DNA of 46,890 nucleotides. Source: Christensenella sp. UBA1685 (lineage in GTDB: Bacteria; Bacillota; Clostridia; Christensenellales; CAG-138). The DNA lies in assembly GCA_002320595.1 (NCBI GenBank), contig DCKB01000037.1:1-46890 (forward strand). Reading direction: 5' to 3'. A program made the translations under genes and the position numbers. The notes beneath the pieces are model-generated. The model was not told where the DNA came from and ran no database searches. It was given only the letters and a program-made list of their open reading frames with translations. Shown one piece after another: positions 16,378 to 24,050 of this stretch (the first letter of the stretch is position 1; every line of letters begins with the position of its first letter).

Positions 16378-17514
16378 ATGAGAATTCAAAACGGTACAGT
16401 GCTCACTATGGAAAGCGAGCGCTTTGAAACGGGATATGTGGAGTTTGAAAACGGGATTATCACGGCCTGCGGGGATCTGCGGAACGCGCCCGCTTATTGT
16501 GGGGAGACGTTTGACGCTGCGGGCGGATTCATCCTTCCCGGGCTGATTGATGCGCACACGCATATTGGCATTTCGGAGGAAGGCCTGCGCTGGGAAGGGG
16601 AGGACTGCAACGAGACGACCTCCCCCGTCACACCGGACGTGCGTGCGGTGGATGGATTCAATCCGTTCGACACGGCGATCCCGAAGGCACGGCGCGCGGG
16701 CGTGACGACCGTCGCAGTTGCCCCGGGCAGCACGAACGTGATCGGCGGGCAAATCGCCGCGGTTAAGCTCGCGGGAATCAACGTGGAGGAGATGACGCTC
16801 AAGGCTCCCTGCGCAATCAAGTTCGCGCTTGGGGAAAACCCGAAACGCAATTACGGGGAAAACAAAGGGCGCGAGCCCATGACGCGAATGGGGACGGCGG
16901 CAATTATGCGCCGCACGCTTACCCGCGCACAGCGCTATTTGGCCAAAAAAGAAGCGGGAGAGGATGTGTACGAGCCGGATATGGAGGCGCTCATCCCCCT
17001 GCTCCGGCGGGAGATTCCCGCACATTTCCATGCGCACCGGGCGGACGATATTCTGATGGCGGTGCGCATTGCAAGGGAGTTCAACTTGCGTTATTGCATC
17101 CTGCATGCTACGGGGGCGGGAAAGATCATCCCGTGCCTTGCGGCGGAAGACATGATCCCCGTGGTGGGGCCTTCGATGGGGCCTGCCGGAAAGCCGGAAA
17201 CCGTGGGCGGTTCGTTTGAAACGGCGGGGCAGCTCAGCCGGGCCGGCATGAAGGTTGCAATCACTACCGACCATGACGTCACACCGCTTTGGCTGCTGCC
17301 GTCATTTGCTGCAATGTGCGTGCGTGAAGGGCTTTCGGAGGAAGACGCGCTCTGCGCCATCACCATCCACGCCGCGCACGCGATGGGTGTGGAGGATCGG
17401 GTAGGCTCCCTTAAGCCGGGCAAGGATGCGGACATCGCCGTGTTCAGCGGCCATCCGTTCCATTATCTGACCCAAACAGCCGCCGTATTTATTAGCGGGA
17501 AGCGCGTGGAATAA
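16378..17514 (+). CDS. Metal-dependent amidohydrolase (imidazolonepropionase-like)
   Basis: The 378-residue protein belongs to the amidohydrolase superfamily, TIM-barrel enzymes that hydrolyse C-N bonds using one or two metal ions. Metal ligands visible: H60 and H62 in LIDAHTHIG, further histidines in FHAHRADD and LHATGAG, and the catalytic aspartate in TTDHD. The N- and C-terminal strands (GTVLTM, and SLKPGKDADIAVFSGHP) form the usual beta-sandwich. I chose the ATG at 16378, with GAGG shortly upstream; the open frame before it overlaps the upstream gene. It is the last gene of the peptide-transport operon and is followed by a terminator, so it may process an imported compound such as a cyclic peptide or ureide. 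The substrate is unknown. Confidence 0.83.
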   Translation: MRIQNGTVLTMESERFETGYVEFENGIITACGDLRNAPAYCGETFDAAGGFILPGLIDAHTHIGISEEGLRWEGEDCNETTSPVTPDVRAVDGFNPFDTAIPKARRAGVTTVAVAPGSTNVIGGQIAAVKLAGINVEEMTLKAPCAIKFALGENPKRNYGENKGREPMTRMGTAAIMRRTLTRAQRYLAKKEAGEDVYEPDMEALIPLLRREIPAHFHAHRADDILMAVRIAREFNLRYCILHATGAGKIIPCLAAEDMIPVVGPSMGPAGKPETVGGSFETAGQLSRAGMKVAITTDHDVTPLWLLPSFAAMCVREGLSEEDALCAITIHAAHAMGVEDRVGSLKPGKDADIAVFSGHPFHYLTQTAAVFISGKRVE

Positions 17515-17527
17515 AACGATTGAACGC

Positions 17528-17586
17528 TAAAAGGGGCTGCCCTTCCTTGGATTCTGCTTGAATCATTCTCGGACAGCCCCTTTTGT
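17528..17586 (+). terminator. Rho-independent terminator of the opp operon
   Basis: AAAAGGGGCTG (17528-17538) pairs with CAGCCCCTTTT (17574-17584) around a loop of about 35 bases that holds a smaller imperfect pairing. The T-run follows the stem. It closes the transcript 13 bases after the amidohydrolase stop. Confidence 0.75.
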
Positions 17587-17608
17587 GATGCGCAGTGATA
17601 GGGTGATA

Positions 17609-17617
17609 TGCTATAAT
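17609..17617 (+). promoter_or_regulatory. Extended -10 promoter of the macrodomain gene
   Basis: TGC TATAAT (TATAAT at 17612-17617) is a perfect -10 box with the extended TGn element. No good -35 is present at the right distance. It lies about 75 bases upstream of the macrodomain ATG. Confidence 0.5.
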
Positions 17618-17691
17618 ACCGATACCATAAAACCGCAGGCATCTTCATCAACGGATGGAGATGCCCGGTACATTGCAGGGAGGAGCAGCGC

Positions 17692-18219
17692 ATGCCTTTT
17701 ACAATCGTTCGGAACGACATCACGAAAATGAATGTGGATGCGGTTGTCAACGCTGCCAACCCGGCGCTTTGCATGGGCGGCGGCGTATGCGGGGCGATTT
17801 TTCGCGCTGCCGGAGAAGAAGAACTCTCAAGGGCCTGCGCGGCGCTTGGCGGATGCGAGACGGGACAGGCGGTGATAACGCCCGGATTCGGGCTTTCTGC
17901 GCAATATATCGTGCATGCCGTCGGGCCGGTTTATCGGGATGGCAGGCATGGAGAAGCAGCGCTGCTGCGCGCGTGCTATCTCAACGCGCTTACCCTTGCG
18001 GCGGAGCGGGGATGCCGGTCCATTGCGTGCCCCCTCATTTCAAGCGGGAGCTATGGCTATCCAAAATCGGAAGCATTCGGCGTTGCGGCCGCCGCCATCG
18101 CGTCGTTTTTGCAGGAACATGAGATGACGGTGTACCTTGCCTGTTTGACCGTGCGGCGCTCGCCGTTTCGTAGGCGCTTCTCGGCGCGGTGCAGCAGTAT
18201 ATCGACCAAAACTATGTGA
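17692..18219 (+). pseudogene. Macrodomain (ADP-ribose-binding) protein, N-terminal part of a broken gene
   Basis: This 175-codon frame encodes a macrodomain, which binds or removes ADP-ribose: FTIVRNDITKMNVDAVVNAAN, the glycine-rich loop MGGGVCGAIFRAAG, VGPVYRDG, and PLISSGSYGYP with the ribose-contacting loop. After residue 145 the sequence becomes arginine-rich and nonsensical. The neighbouring frame reads LFDRAALAVS, one stop codon, then ALLGAVQQYIDQNY. That matches the continuation expected for the longer Firmicutes macrodomain protein (about 340 residues). A single-base deletion near 18140 plus one TAG therefore split the gene. GGAGG precedes the ATG. The macrodomain itself is complete and may still be functional. 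Confidence 0.75.
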
Positions 18220-18731
18220 ATGAGCAGACAGAGCGCTTTGCCCGGCTGCGCAGTGCGGAGACGATTTCCGCCCCGCTCCTGCAGCCGTATGCTTCCGCGC
18301 CGGAACAGGCGGAAAAAAAACGGAAGCCAACGCGCGCACCAAAGCCGCAGACAGAGGAAGCGCAGGGGCTGGACGCGCTTGTCGGCAGGCTGGGTGAATC
18401 CTTTTCCGAAACGCTCCTGCGCCTGACCGACGCAAAGGGAAAAACGGACGCAGAGGTTTACAAGCGCGCGAATATCGACCGCAGGCACTTTTCAAAGATC
18501 CGCAGCAATCCAAACTACATGCCGGGCAAGCGCACGGCACTCGCATTCGCGGTGGCGCTGGAACTCACGGAAGCTGAAACGCGGGATTTGCTTTCCCGCG
18601 CGGGATATGCGCTTTCGGGCAGCCAGAAACTCGATGTGATCGTGCAATACTTCATTTCAAACCAAACCTATGATATTTTCAAGATCAATGAGGTGCTGTT
18701 CCATTACGATCAACCGTTGCTCGGCAGCTGA
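18189..18731 (+). CDS. C-terminal half of the macrodomain protein, now a separate frame
   Basis: The 180-codon frame opens at GTG 18189 inside the broken macrodomain gene. It holds a disordered Lys/Pro-rich stretch (KKRKPTRAPKPQTEE), then a conserved helical domain near residues 75-175: TDAEVYKRANIDRRHFSKIR, ALAFAVALELTEAETRDLLS and DVIVQYFISNQTYDIFKINE. This domain, whose function I do not know, follows the macrodomain in intact Firmicutes homologues; it looks like a helical DNA-binding-type bundle. No ribosome binding site precedes the GTG, so independent translation is doubtful. It is probably the tail of the disrupted gene. Confidence 0.6.
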   Translation: MQQYIDQNYVNEQTERFARLRSAETISAPLLQPYASAPEQAEKKRKPTRAPKPQTEEAQGLDALVGRLGESFSETLLRLTDAKGKTDAEVYKRANIDRRHFSKIRSNPNYMPGKRTALAFAVALELTEAETRDLLSRAGYALSGSQKLDVIVQYFISNQTYDIFKINEVLFHYDQPLLGS

Positions 18732-18811
18732 TTTGTCGCCCGCCATGCGACCTGGCCCGTGCAAAAACGCGGTATCCTGTTCCTGCAAACAGGAACAGGA
18801 GGTTGAAAAAC

Positions 18812-19465
18812 ATGGAAAACAGCACGGAACTGGTATTTATTTTGGACAGGAGCGGCTCCATGGCGGGGCTTGAGGCGGATACGATCGGCGGATATAACGC
18901 AATGCTCGAAAAGCAGCGCGCCGTTCCTAGGGAAGCGCGGGTCACAACAGTGCTCTTCGACAACCAATGCGAGCTGCTGCATGACCGCATCGATTTACGC
19001 GCCGTCGCGCCCATCACGGAAAAGGAATATTTTGTGCGCGGTTCAACGGCGCTGCTCGATGCCATCGGAAGCACAATCCAAAAAATTGGCAACGCGCAGA
19101 AACGCACGGCAGAGCCCTATCGGGCGGACAAGGTGATTTTCATCATCATTACAGATGGGATGGAGAACGCGTCCCGCACGTTTGATTACACAAAGGTCAA
19201 GGCCATGGTGGAATGCCAAAAGCAGGAGTTCGGATGGGAATTCATTTTCCTCAGCGCGAACATTGACGCGGTGGAGGTCGCGTGGCGCTTTGGCGTTGCG
19301 CCGGACCGCGCGCAGAGCTACCACGCGGATGGCGAGGGAACGCGGCTTAACTACGAAGTTACGGCGAAAACCGTTGCCTGCTTCCGCGAAACGGGAGCGG
19401 TGCCGCAGGCTTGGAACCGGGAAATTGAAAAGGATTACCGGGAACGCGGAAAAAAGAAAAAATAA
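18812..19465 (+). CDS. von Willebrand factor A domain protein
   Basis: The 217-residue protein is almost all a vWA domain. The metal-ion-dependent adhesion site is intact: DRSGS at residues 12-16, the threonine in RGSTALLDAIG, and the aspartate in ITDGMEN. There is no signal peptide or membrane helix, so it is cytoplasmic, and it ends in a lysine run. AGGAGG lies nine bases upstream of the ATG at 18812; a TTG start three codons earlier is less likely. Small cytoplasmic vWA proteins often act as partners or chaperones for other proteins. It follows the broken macrodomain gene by 80 bases and may share its transcript. Confidence 0.85.
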   Translation: MENSTELVFILDRSGSMAGLEADTIGGYNAMLEKQRAVPREARVTTVLFDNQCELLHDRIDLRAVAPITEKEYFVRGSTALLDAIGSTIQKIGNAQKRTAEPYRADKVIFIIITDGMENASRTFDYTKVKAMVECQKQEFGWEFIFLSANIDAVEVAWRFGVAPDRAQSYHADGEGTRLNYEVTAKTVACFRETGAVPQAWNREIEKDYRERGKKKK

Positions 19466-19468
19466 AGC

Positions 19469-19496
19469 GCGAAGCGCCTCGCTTGAGGCGCTTCGC
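19469..19496. terminator. Bidirectional terminator between the vWA gene and the ABC exporter
   Basis: GCGAAGCGCCTC (19469-19480) pairs perfectly with GAGGCGCTTCGC (19485-19496) around the loop GCTT. It lies between two converging genes. The T-run is short on the plus strand; the minus side is followed by GCTTTATTTTTTCTTTTTT, a strong T-run, so it is clearest as the terminator of the exporter operon. Confidence 0.7.
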
Positions 19497-19516
19497 TCCG
19501 TTTGCGGAAAACGCTG

Positions 19517-20305
19517 CTACGCCGCAATATCCTTTTTGGTATAGCGCGCGAACGCAAGACAGGCGCCCGCCGCCGCATAGCCAAGCCCGAGCAGGAGCAG
19601 CGGCACGTTGAGCGCACGATCCCCGAGAATATCCGCCGCCTCCGCGTAGTGGAACGGGGTAATATAATGCAGAAATTCCGCCGCTTCGGAAATGTTGCCG
19701 ATGAGGTTTAGAAAATACAGCAGCGCCGCAAGGCCAAGCCCCGCGCCGACATTGCCCCGCCGCGCAAGCGCGGACGCGCCGAAGCAAATGCAGCCGATTT
19801 CCAACTGCAGGCAAAACTGGGCCAGATGAAACAGCGCGAACTCCCGTGCTGACGGCTCTTCGCCGATTACTGTGAAGGAAAGCAGCGATAAGCAGATGCA
19901 GACCGCATTGAACAGCACAAGATGCACGAGCAGAGCGGCAAGCTTTTCCGCGACAACGCGCGCGCGTGAGACCGGATGCGTCAGAAGAAATTCTGCCGTG
20001 TGCCAGCCTTCTTCTTTGGAGAGGAAGCGCACGCCAAGATAGGCTGCAAACAAGGCTCCGCCAATGCCGAGCACATTGCCGCATTCGATGCCGTAAAACC
20101 CCATCGGCTCTGCGAAGCTGATTCGATCCATCCCAAAGGCGGCGGTAAAGTCGCCCATTTCGGAAAACAGATCGTTTACGCTGTCCATTTGCCCTAACAT
20201 CTCCGGAAAGAGGATCATGCAAAGGAAAATCATCCCGCCTACGATGGCGCACCATACGGCAAGCGGTTTTGCGTTCTGCTTCATTTCATGCATGAAAATG
20301 GTCAT
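19517..20305 (-). CDS. ABC exporter permease (ABC-2 type)
   Basis: The 262-residue membrane protein has about six hydrophobic segments and the ABC-2 layout: a first helix after the N-terminal MTIFMHEMKQNAKPLAVWCA, a large extracellular loop with FSEMGDFTAAFG, then five more helices. The motif with SKEEGWHTAEFLLTHPVSRA is the cytoplasmic coupling element of this family. The ATG at 20305 lies 20 bases inside the end of the ATPase gene. It forms an exporter with that ATPase, and the whole unit is under TetR control, which suggests efflux of a toxic or signalling compound. Confidence 0.85.
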   Translation of the reverse strand: MTIFMHEMKQNAKPLAVWCAIVGGMIFLCMILFPEMLGQMDSVNDLFSEMGDFTAAFGMDRISFAEPMGFYGIECGNVLGIGGALFAAYLGVRFLSKEEGWHTAEFLLTHPVSRARVVAEKLAALLVHLVLFNAVCICLSLLSFTVIGEEPSAREFALFHLAQFCLQLEIGCICFGASALARRGNVGAGLGLAALLYFLNLIGNISEAAEFLHYITPFHYAEAADILGDRALNVPLLLLGLGYAAAGACLAFARYTKKDIAA

Positions 20306-21182
20306 CGGGTGTCCCTCCGTTCTGATAAAAATGCAGAAAAACCTCCTCAAGGTCAGGTTCTGTAATGGTGAGATCTGCAACGGCAAGGCCCTGAAGCGCT
20401 GCAATGAGCGCGGGCATTTCGCCGGTGTATAAGAAGCTGACGGAATGTTCCGTGCGCGAAACATCGGCCATGCCGGGCAGGGCGAGGGCTGAAATGCCGC
20501 GCACGTTTATGCGCCGCGCAGCTGTGCGTGCGAGGCGCTCCACCGTATCACAGGCAACGAGCCGCCCCTCCCGGATGATAGCGGCACGGCTGCAATGGCG
20601 CTGGACCTCAGAAAGCACGTGAGAGGAAAGAAACACCGTGGCGCCTGCGCGGTGCCGCTCCTCTAAAATGGCAAAAAACTCTTTTTGCATCAGCGGGTCA
20701 AGGCCGCTCGTCGGTTCATCAAGGATGGAAAGGCGGGGCTTGTGCTGCAGCGCGCAGATAATGCCCAGCTTTTTGCGGTTGCCAAGCGAGAGCTCTTCCA
20801 CCTTCCGGCGCGGGTCAAGTGCAAGGCGTTCGCAAAGCGTGGCAGCCTCCTGCGCACAGTCCACACCGCGCAGCTTTGCGGAAAATGCAATGACTTCGCC
20901 TGCACGCATGCCGGGGTAAAAAGCGGCTTCGGAGGGAAGATAGCCGACCTGCGCAAGAATTTGCTTCCGGCGCTTTACGCAGTCGAGCCCAAAGAGCTCA
21001 GCCCGCCCCGCAGTGGGGAAAATAAGGCCGAGCAGCGTGCGGATGGTTGTGCTTTTGCCTGCGCCGTTTGGCCCGATGAAACCGAAAAACTCGCCTTCGG
21101 CAACCGAAATGCTGAGCGCTTCAATTCCGCGCGCTTTTCCATAGCGCTTGGTCAGATCCTCCGTTTTAAGAATCGCATCCAT
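20286..21182 (-). CDS. ABC exporter ATP-binding protein
   Basis: The 298-residue ATPase has Walker A GPNGAGKST at about residues 38-46, signature LSLGNRKK (a variant of LSGGQ common in ABC-2 exporters), Walker B LSILDEPTSGLDP and switch histidine in LSSHVLSE. The start at 21182 shares one base with the TetR stop, and the end overlaps the permease gene by 20 bases, so all three are translated as a coupled unit. Confidence 0.9.
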   Translation of the reverse strand: MDAILKTEDLTKRYGKARGIEALSISVAEGEFFGFIGPNGAGKSTTIRTLLGLIFPTAGRAELFGLDCVKRRKQILAQVGYLPSEAAFYPGMRAGEVIAFSAKLRGVDCAQEAATLCERLALDPRRKVEELSLGNRKKLGIICALQHKPRLSILDEPTSGLDPLMQKEFFAILEERHRAGATVFLSSHVLSEVQRHCSRAAIIREGRLVACDTVERLARTAARRINVRGISALALPGMADVSRTEHSVSFLYTGEMPALIAALQGLAVADLTITEPDLEEVFLHFYQNGGTPDDHFHA

Positions 21183-21799
21183 TAAAGGAATTCCTCCTTA
21201 TAAAATTGCTTTTTGAGCAGCCCAACGTGCGCCAAAAACACATCGTTGAGCGCATCGAGATCCTGAAGTTGTTCCGGCGTTCTGCTGCGCATGAAACCGT
21301 CCGCCATCCAAAGCACGATGTTGAGCAGCGCCTCCGCGGAAACGCCTTCCCGCAGCTTGGAAGCATCCGCCCGAGCAAGAAAACGCGCGCTGCTGTCCGC
21401 AACGATTGCGCTGAAGCTGTCCGCAAGGGCGGGGCGCACGCGGGGATCCTCTTCAAAATATGCGTTGGTGATAAACTGCATCGCATAAGGGTGCGCATGC
21501 AAAATAGCGATTTTGGAAAGCTGCGCGTTTATAAGAATGTTGAAAAAGTCCGTTTCGGAATAATCGTGCGCGGCGGACATTTCCCGTATCACGAGCCCCG
21601 TGGCGTATTCGTAAAGATAAAGATAAAAGCCCCGTTTGTTTTCAAAATAGTGGAACAGCAGCGCTTTGGAAACGCCGGCAAGGCGCGCGGCTTCCTCCAT
21701 GGAAGCCTTGGCATAGTTTTGTTTTGCGAATACTTCAAGGCCGGCATTGCGCATCGCGGCCTGCCGTTCTGCGGGAAGTTCAAAAAAGCGTGCGTTCAA
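21182..21799 (-). CDS. TetR-family repressor of the adjacent exporter
   Basis: The 205-residue protein has the TetR N-terminal helix-turn-helix at about residues 12-58 (RNAGLEVFAKQNYAKASMEEAA, then SKALLFHYFENKRGFY) and a helical ligand-binding C-terminus. I chose the TTG at 21799 because GGAGG lies seven bases upstream; an ATG four bases earlier is in another frame. It is the first gene of the exporter operon. Two matching 17-bp palindromes just upstream (21817-21833 and 21850-21866) are very likely its operators, giving autorepression relieved by the exporter's substrate. Confidence 0.88.
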   Translation of the reverse strand: MNARFFELPAERQAAMRNAGLEVFAKQNYAKASMEEAARLAGVSKALLFHYFENKRGFYLYLYEYATGLVIREMSAAHDYSETDFFNILINAQLSKIAILHAHPYAMQFITNAYFEEDPRVRPALADSFSAIVADSSARFLARADASKLREGVSAEALLNIVLWMADGFMRSRTPEQLQDLDALNDVFLAHVGLLKKQFYKEEFL

Positions 21800-21816
21800 G
21801 CATGTTCCTCCGATTG

Positions 21817-21833
21817 TTGACCGAAACGGTCAA
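21817..21833. promoter_or_regulatory. TetR operator site 1
   Basis: TTGACC GAAAC GGTCAA has perfect 6-bp arms around a 5-base centre. It lies 17 bases upstream of the repressor's start codon. A nearly identical copy lies 33 bases away. Confidence 0.7.
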
Positions 21834-21849
21834 TGATATTGTGCCATGA

Positions 21850-21866
21850 TTGACCGATTCTGTCAA
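21850..21866. promoter_or_regulatory. TetR operator site 2
   Basis: TTGACC GATTC TGTCAA matches site 1 at 13 of 17 positions and pairs at five of six arm positions. The centres of the two sites are 33 bp apart, about three helical turns, so two dimers would bind the same face of the DNA. Confidence 0.68.
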
Positions 21867-21918
21867 TACGCGGTTTGCAGTCTGATTTAAGTGCCAAAAA
21901 GATAACGAGCAGAGAGCC

Positions 21919-21947
21919 TTTACAAAGCGCAAAAGAGGGGGTATAAT
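21919..21947 (+). promoter_or_regulatory. Promoter of the gntR-pur operon
   Basis: TTTACA (21919-21924) and a perfect TATAAT (21942-21947) are separated by exactly 17 bases. It is the best promoter in the window and the only strong one seen upstream of the purine genes. Transcription would begin near 21954, right at the edge of the operator palindromes. Confidence 0.8.
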
Positions 21948-21956
21948 AGCGCACAT

Positions 21957-21983
21957 AAAGGTAGTACCTTTAAGGTAATACCT
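21957..21983. promoter_or_regulatory. Tandem GntR-type operators at the purine operon promoter
   Basis: Two palindromes sit side by side just downstream of the -10 box. AAAGGTA G TACCTTT (21957-21971) is perfect over 15 bp, and AGGTA A TACCT (21973-21983) is perfect over 11 bp. Both share GGTAnTACC, the kind of short palindrome bound by GntR/HutC dimers. Their centres are 14 bp apart. Occupation would block initiation, so the gene next to them (gntR) most likely represses itself and the purine genes. Confidence 0.7.
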
Positions 21984-22008
21984 ATTTCAAATTCGGAGGG
22001 AACGGAGC

Positions 22009-22737
22009 GTGGAACAGCAAGCGCCGGAGCAGAACAACCCCGTCCGCACGCGCCTACTTATGGCCATGCAGGATGGGATTTTCGCGCACAGCGAGCGCCT
22101 GCCGCGCGAAAGCGTTTTGGCGGAACGGCTTGGCATCAGCCGCACCCAGCTGCGGGACAGCCTTGCCACGCTGGAGCGCGAAGGATTTATCACGCGCCGC
22201 CATGGCGTTGGGACCATCATCAACCGGCACGTGCTTGCGGTACGCACCCGCATGGACATCGAGGTTGAATTCATGGACATGATCCGCCAGACCGGGAAGG
22301 AACCGGGCGTGGCGTTTGTCGCGGCCGAATGCGCGGCGTGCGGCGCCGGCGTGGCCGAACGCCTGAAAATTGAACAGGGAGAAATGGTGCTCAAGGTATG
22401 CAGGCTCGTCACCGCGGATGGGAAGCCTGCGATCTATTGCGAGGATCATGTGCCGTGCGGCCTGATAAAGCGCCCGTCGGAAGAGGCGGACTTTACCCGG
22501 CCGATTTTTGATTTTCTGCGCGAATTCTGTCGCGTGGAAGCATACATGGATCTCACGGAGATTCGCCCCGCCGTAGCGGATGCGCAGCTTGCACAGCTGC
22601 TTTGCGTGCAGGAAGGCGCTCCGCTTCTTTACATGGACGAGGTGGATTACGACATTGAGGGCACGCCGGTGCTCTATTGCGCGGAATATTATGTCGACGG
22701 CATGGTAAAGCACACCGTGATGCGAAAACGGTTGTAG
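22009..22737 (+). CDS. GntR-family regulator with UTRA domain, probable regulator of the purine operon
   Basis: The 242-residue protein has a GntR winged helix at about residues 8-72 (RLLMAMQDGIFAHSERLPRE, ERLGISRTQLRDSLATLERE, FITRRHGVGTII) and a UTRA effector domain at about residues 90-235, the HutC-type sensor. UTRA domains bind small ligands such as sugar phosphates, histidine-pathway compounds or other metabolites. The GTG at 22009 has GGAGG and GGAG upstream. It lies 46 bases before purE on the same strand and has no separate terminator, so it is transcribed with the purine genes. A phosphoribosyl intermediate such as PRPP or a purine nucleotide would be a sensible effector; that is inference. 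Confidence 0.85.
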   Translation: MEQQAPEQNNPVRTRLLMAMQDGIFAHSERLPRESVLAERLGISRTQLRDSLATLEREGFITRRHGVGTIINRHVLAVRTRMDIEVEFMDMIRQTGKEPGVAFVAAECAACGAGVAERLKIEQGEMVLKVCRLVTADGKPAIYCEDHVPCGLIKRPSEEADFTRPIFDFLREFCRVEAYMDLTEIRPAVADAQLAQLLCVQEGAPLLYMDEVDYDIEGTPVLYCAEYYVDGMVKHTVMRKRL

Positions 22738-22783
22738 GGTGAAGCACGGTTTTAAGCATTAAGAAAATACCAAAGGAGAAGGC

Positions 22784-23281
22784 ATGAAAAAGATTGCGGT
22801 TTTGATGGGAAGCGACAGCGACCTGCCCGTTGTGAAGGCAGCGTTTGCGCTGTTCCGGGAATACGGCGTTCCGTATGAGGCACATGTAATGAGCGCGCAC
22901 CGCTCGCCGGAGGCTGTGCGGGAATTTTCCGCTGCGGCGCGGGAACGCGGCTTCGGCGCAATCATCGCGGCGGCAGGGAAGGCTGCGCACCTTGCGGGCG
23001 CGGTGGCTGCCAACACGACGCTGCCGGTCATTGGCATCCCGGTGAAATCTTCAACGCTCGACGGGCTGGATGCGCTGCTTGCAACGGTGCAGATGCCTTC
23101 GGGCATGCCGGTGGCAACCGTGGCCATCGATGGCGCGGCGAACGCGGCGCTGCTTGCGGTGCAAATGCTTTCAATGGAAGACGCGGCGCTTGCTTCGAAA
23201 CTGGACGCAAAGCGCGCCGCCATGCGCGCGCAGATCGCAGAGAAGGACGCGCGCCTGCAAAAGGAACTGGAAACCCTGTAA
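22784..23281 (+). CDS. purE: N5-carboxyaminoimidazole ribonucleotide mutase PurE
   Basis: The 165-residue enzyme moves the carboxyl group of N5-CAIR to give CAIR in purine synthesis. MGSDSDLPV near residues 8-16 and SAHRSPE near 43-49 are the phosphate-binding and catalytic motifs of class I PurE, and the AAHLAG loop with VQMPSGMPVATVAID follows. The glycine-rich loop reads AAAGKAAHL, with Lys where glycine or methionine is more usual. Class I PurE normally depends on PurK to make its substrate, and no purK is in this operon. GGAG precedes the ATG. First structural gene of the operon. Confidence 0.93.
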   Translation: MKKIAVLMGSDSDLPVVKAAFALFREYGVPYEAHVMSAHRSPEAVREFSAAARERGFGAIIAAAGKAAHLAGAVAANTTLPVIGIPVKSSTLDGLDALLATVQMPSGMPVATVAIDGAANAALLAVQMLSMEDAALASKLDAKRAAMRAQIAEKDARLQKELETL

Positions 23282-23320
23282 AGTTTATATAGTTTAATAT
23301 TTTTACCGGAGGAGACTGCA

Positions 23321-24049
23321 ATGAAAAAGCTCGAACAGGTTTACGAGGGCAAAGCCAAAAAGGTGTTTAAAACGGACGATGAGAACCTTTTCATCGTGGA
23401 CTACAAGGATGACGCAACCGCGTTCAACGGCCTGAAAAAGGGCACCATCGCCGGCAAGGGCGCAATCAACAACCGCATGACCAACAGCATGATGCAGCTT
23501 TTGGAGCAGCACGGCATTCCGACGCATTTCGTAAAGGAACTTTCCGAGCGGGAGACGCTTGTCAAGCGTGTGAAAATCGTGCCCATTGAGGTGATTGTGC
23601 GCAACGTGGCCGCCGGCTCGCTTGCAAAGCGCCTGGGCCTTGCGGAAGGCACGCGCCTCAAGAGCACCGTGCTTGAATACTGCTACAAAAACGATGACCT
23701 GGGCGACCCGATGATCAACGAGTATCACGTTTACGCCATGGGCCTTGCCACAAAGGAAGAGCTTGAAAAGATCGCGGCATACTCCTTCAAAATCAATGAG
23801 ATCATGACCGAGTTCTTTCATGAAATCGGTGTGGATTTGATCGACTTCAAGCTGGAATACGGAATCACCAACGACGGCACGCTCGTGCTCGCAGATGAAA
23901 TTTCCCCCGACACCTGCCGCTTCTGGGATGTGAAAACAGGCGAAAAGCTTGATAAGGACCGGTTCCGCCGCGACCTTGGCGGCGTGGAGGAAGCATATCA
24001 GGAAATGATGAAGCGCCTCTTAGCGCACAATGCGGGCGGGCAGAACTGA
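23321..24049 (+). CDS. purC: SAICAR synthetase PurC
   Basis: The 242-residue enzyme joins CAIR and aspartate with ATP to form SAICAR. Conserved parts: YEGKAKKVF at residues 8-16 (ATP binding), VRNVAAGSLAKRLG with the substrate-binding Arg/Ser, and VDLIDFKLEYG followed by ADEISPDTCRFWD near residues 175-207. Length is typical. GGAGG lies upstream of the ATG. The stop is one base before the purF start. Confidence 0.95.
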   Translation: MKKLEQVYEGKAKKVFKTDDENLFIVDYKDDATAFNGLKKGTIAGKGAINNRMTNSMMQLLEQHGIPTHFVKELSERETLVKRVKIVPIEVIVRNVAAGSLAKRLGLAEGTRLKSTVLEYCYKNDDLGDPMINEYHVYAMGLATKEELEKIAAYSFKINEIMTEFFHEIGVDLIDFKLEYGITNDGTLVLADEISPDTCRFWDVKTGEKLDKDRFRRDLGGVEEAYQEMMKRLLAHNAGGQN

Positions 24050-24050
24050 C

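Noticed and set aside
18189..18731. An independent DNA-binding protein gene starting at GTG 18189
   Set aside because: No ribosome binding site precedes it, and the sequence matches the C-terminal continuation of the macrodomain protein, so it is better read as the tail of a disrupted gene.
21867..22010. Guanine riboswitch upstream of the purine genes
   Set aside because: The leader between the promoter and gntR is only about 55 bases and filled by the two operator palindromes. No purine-aptamer core is visible.
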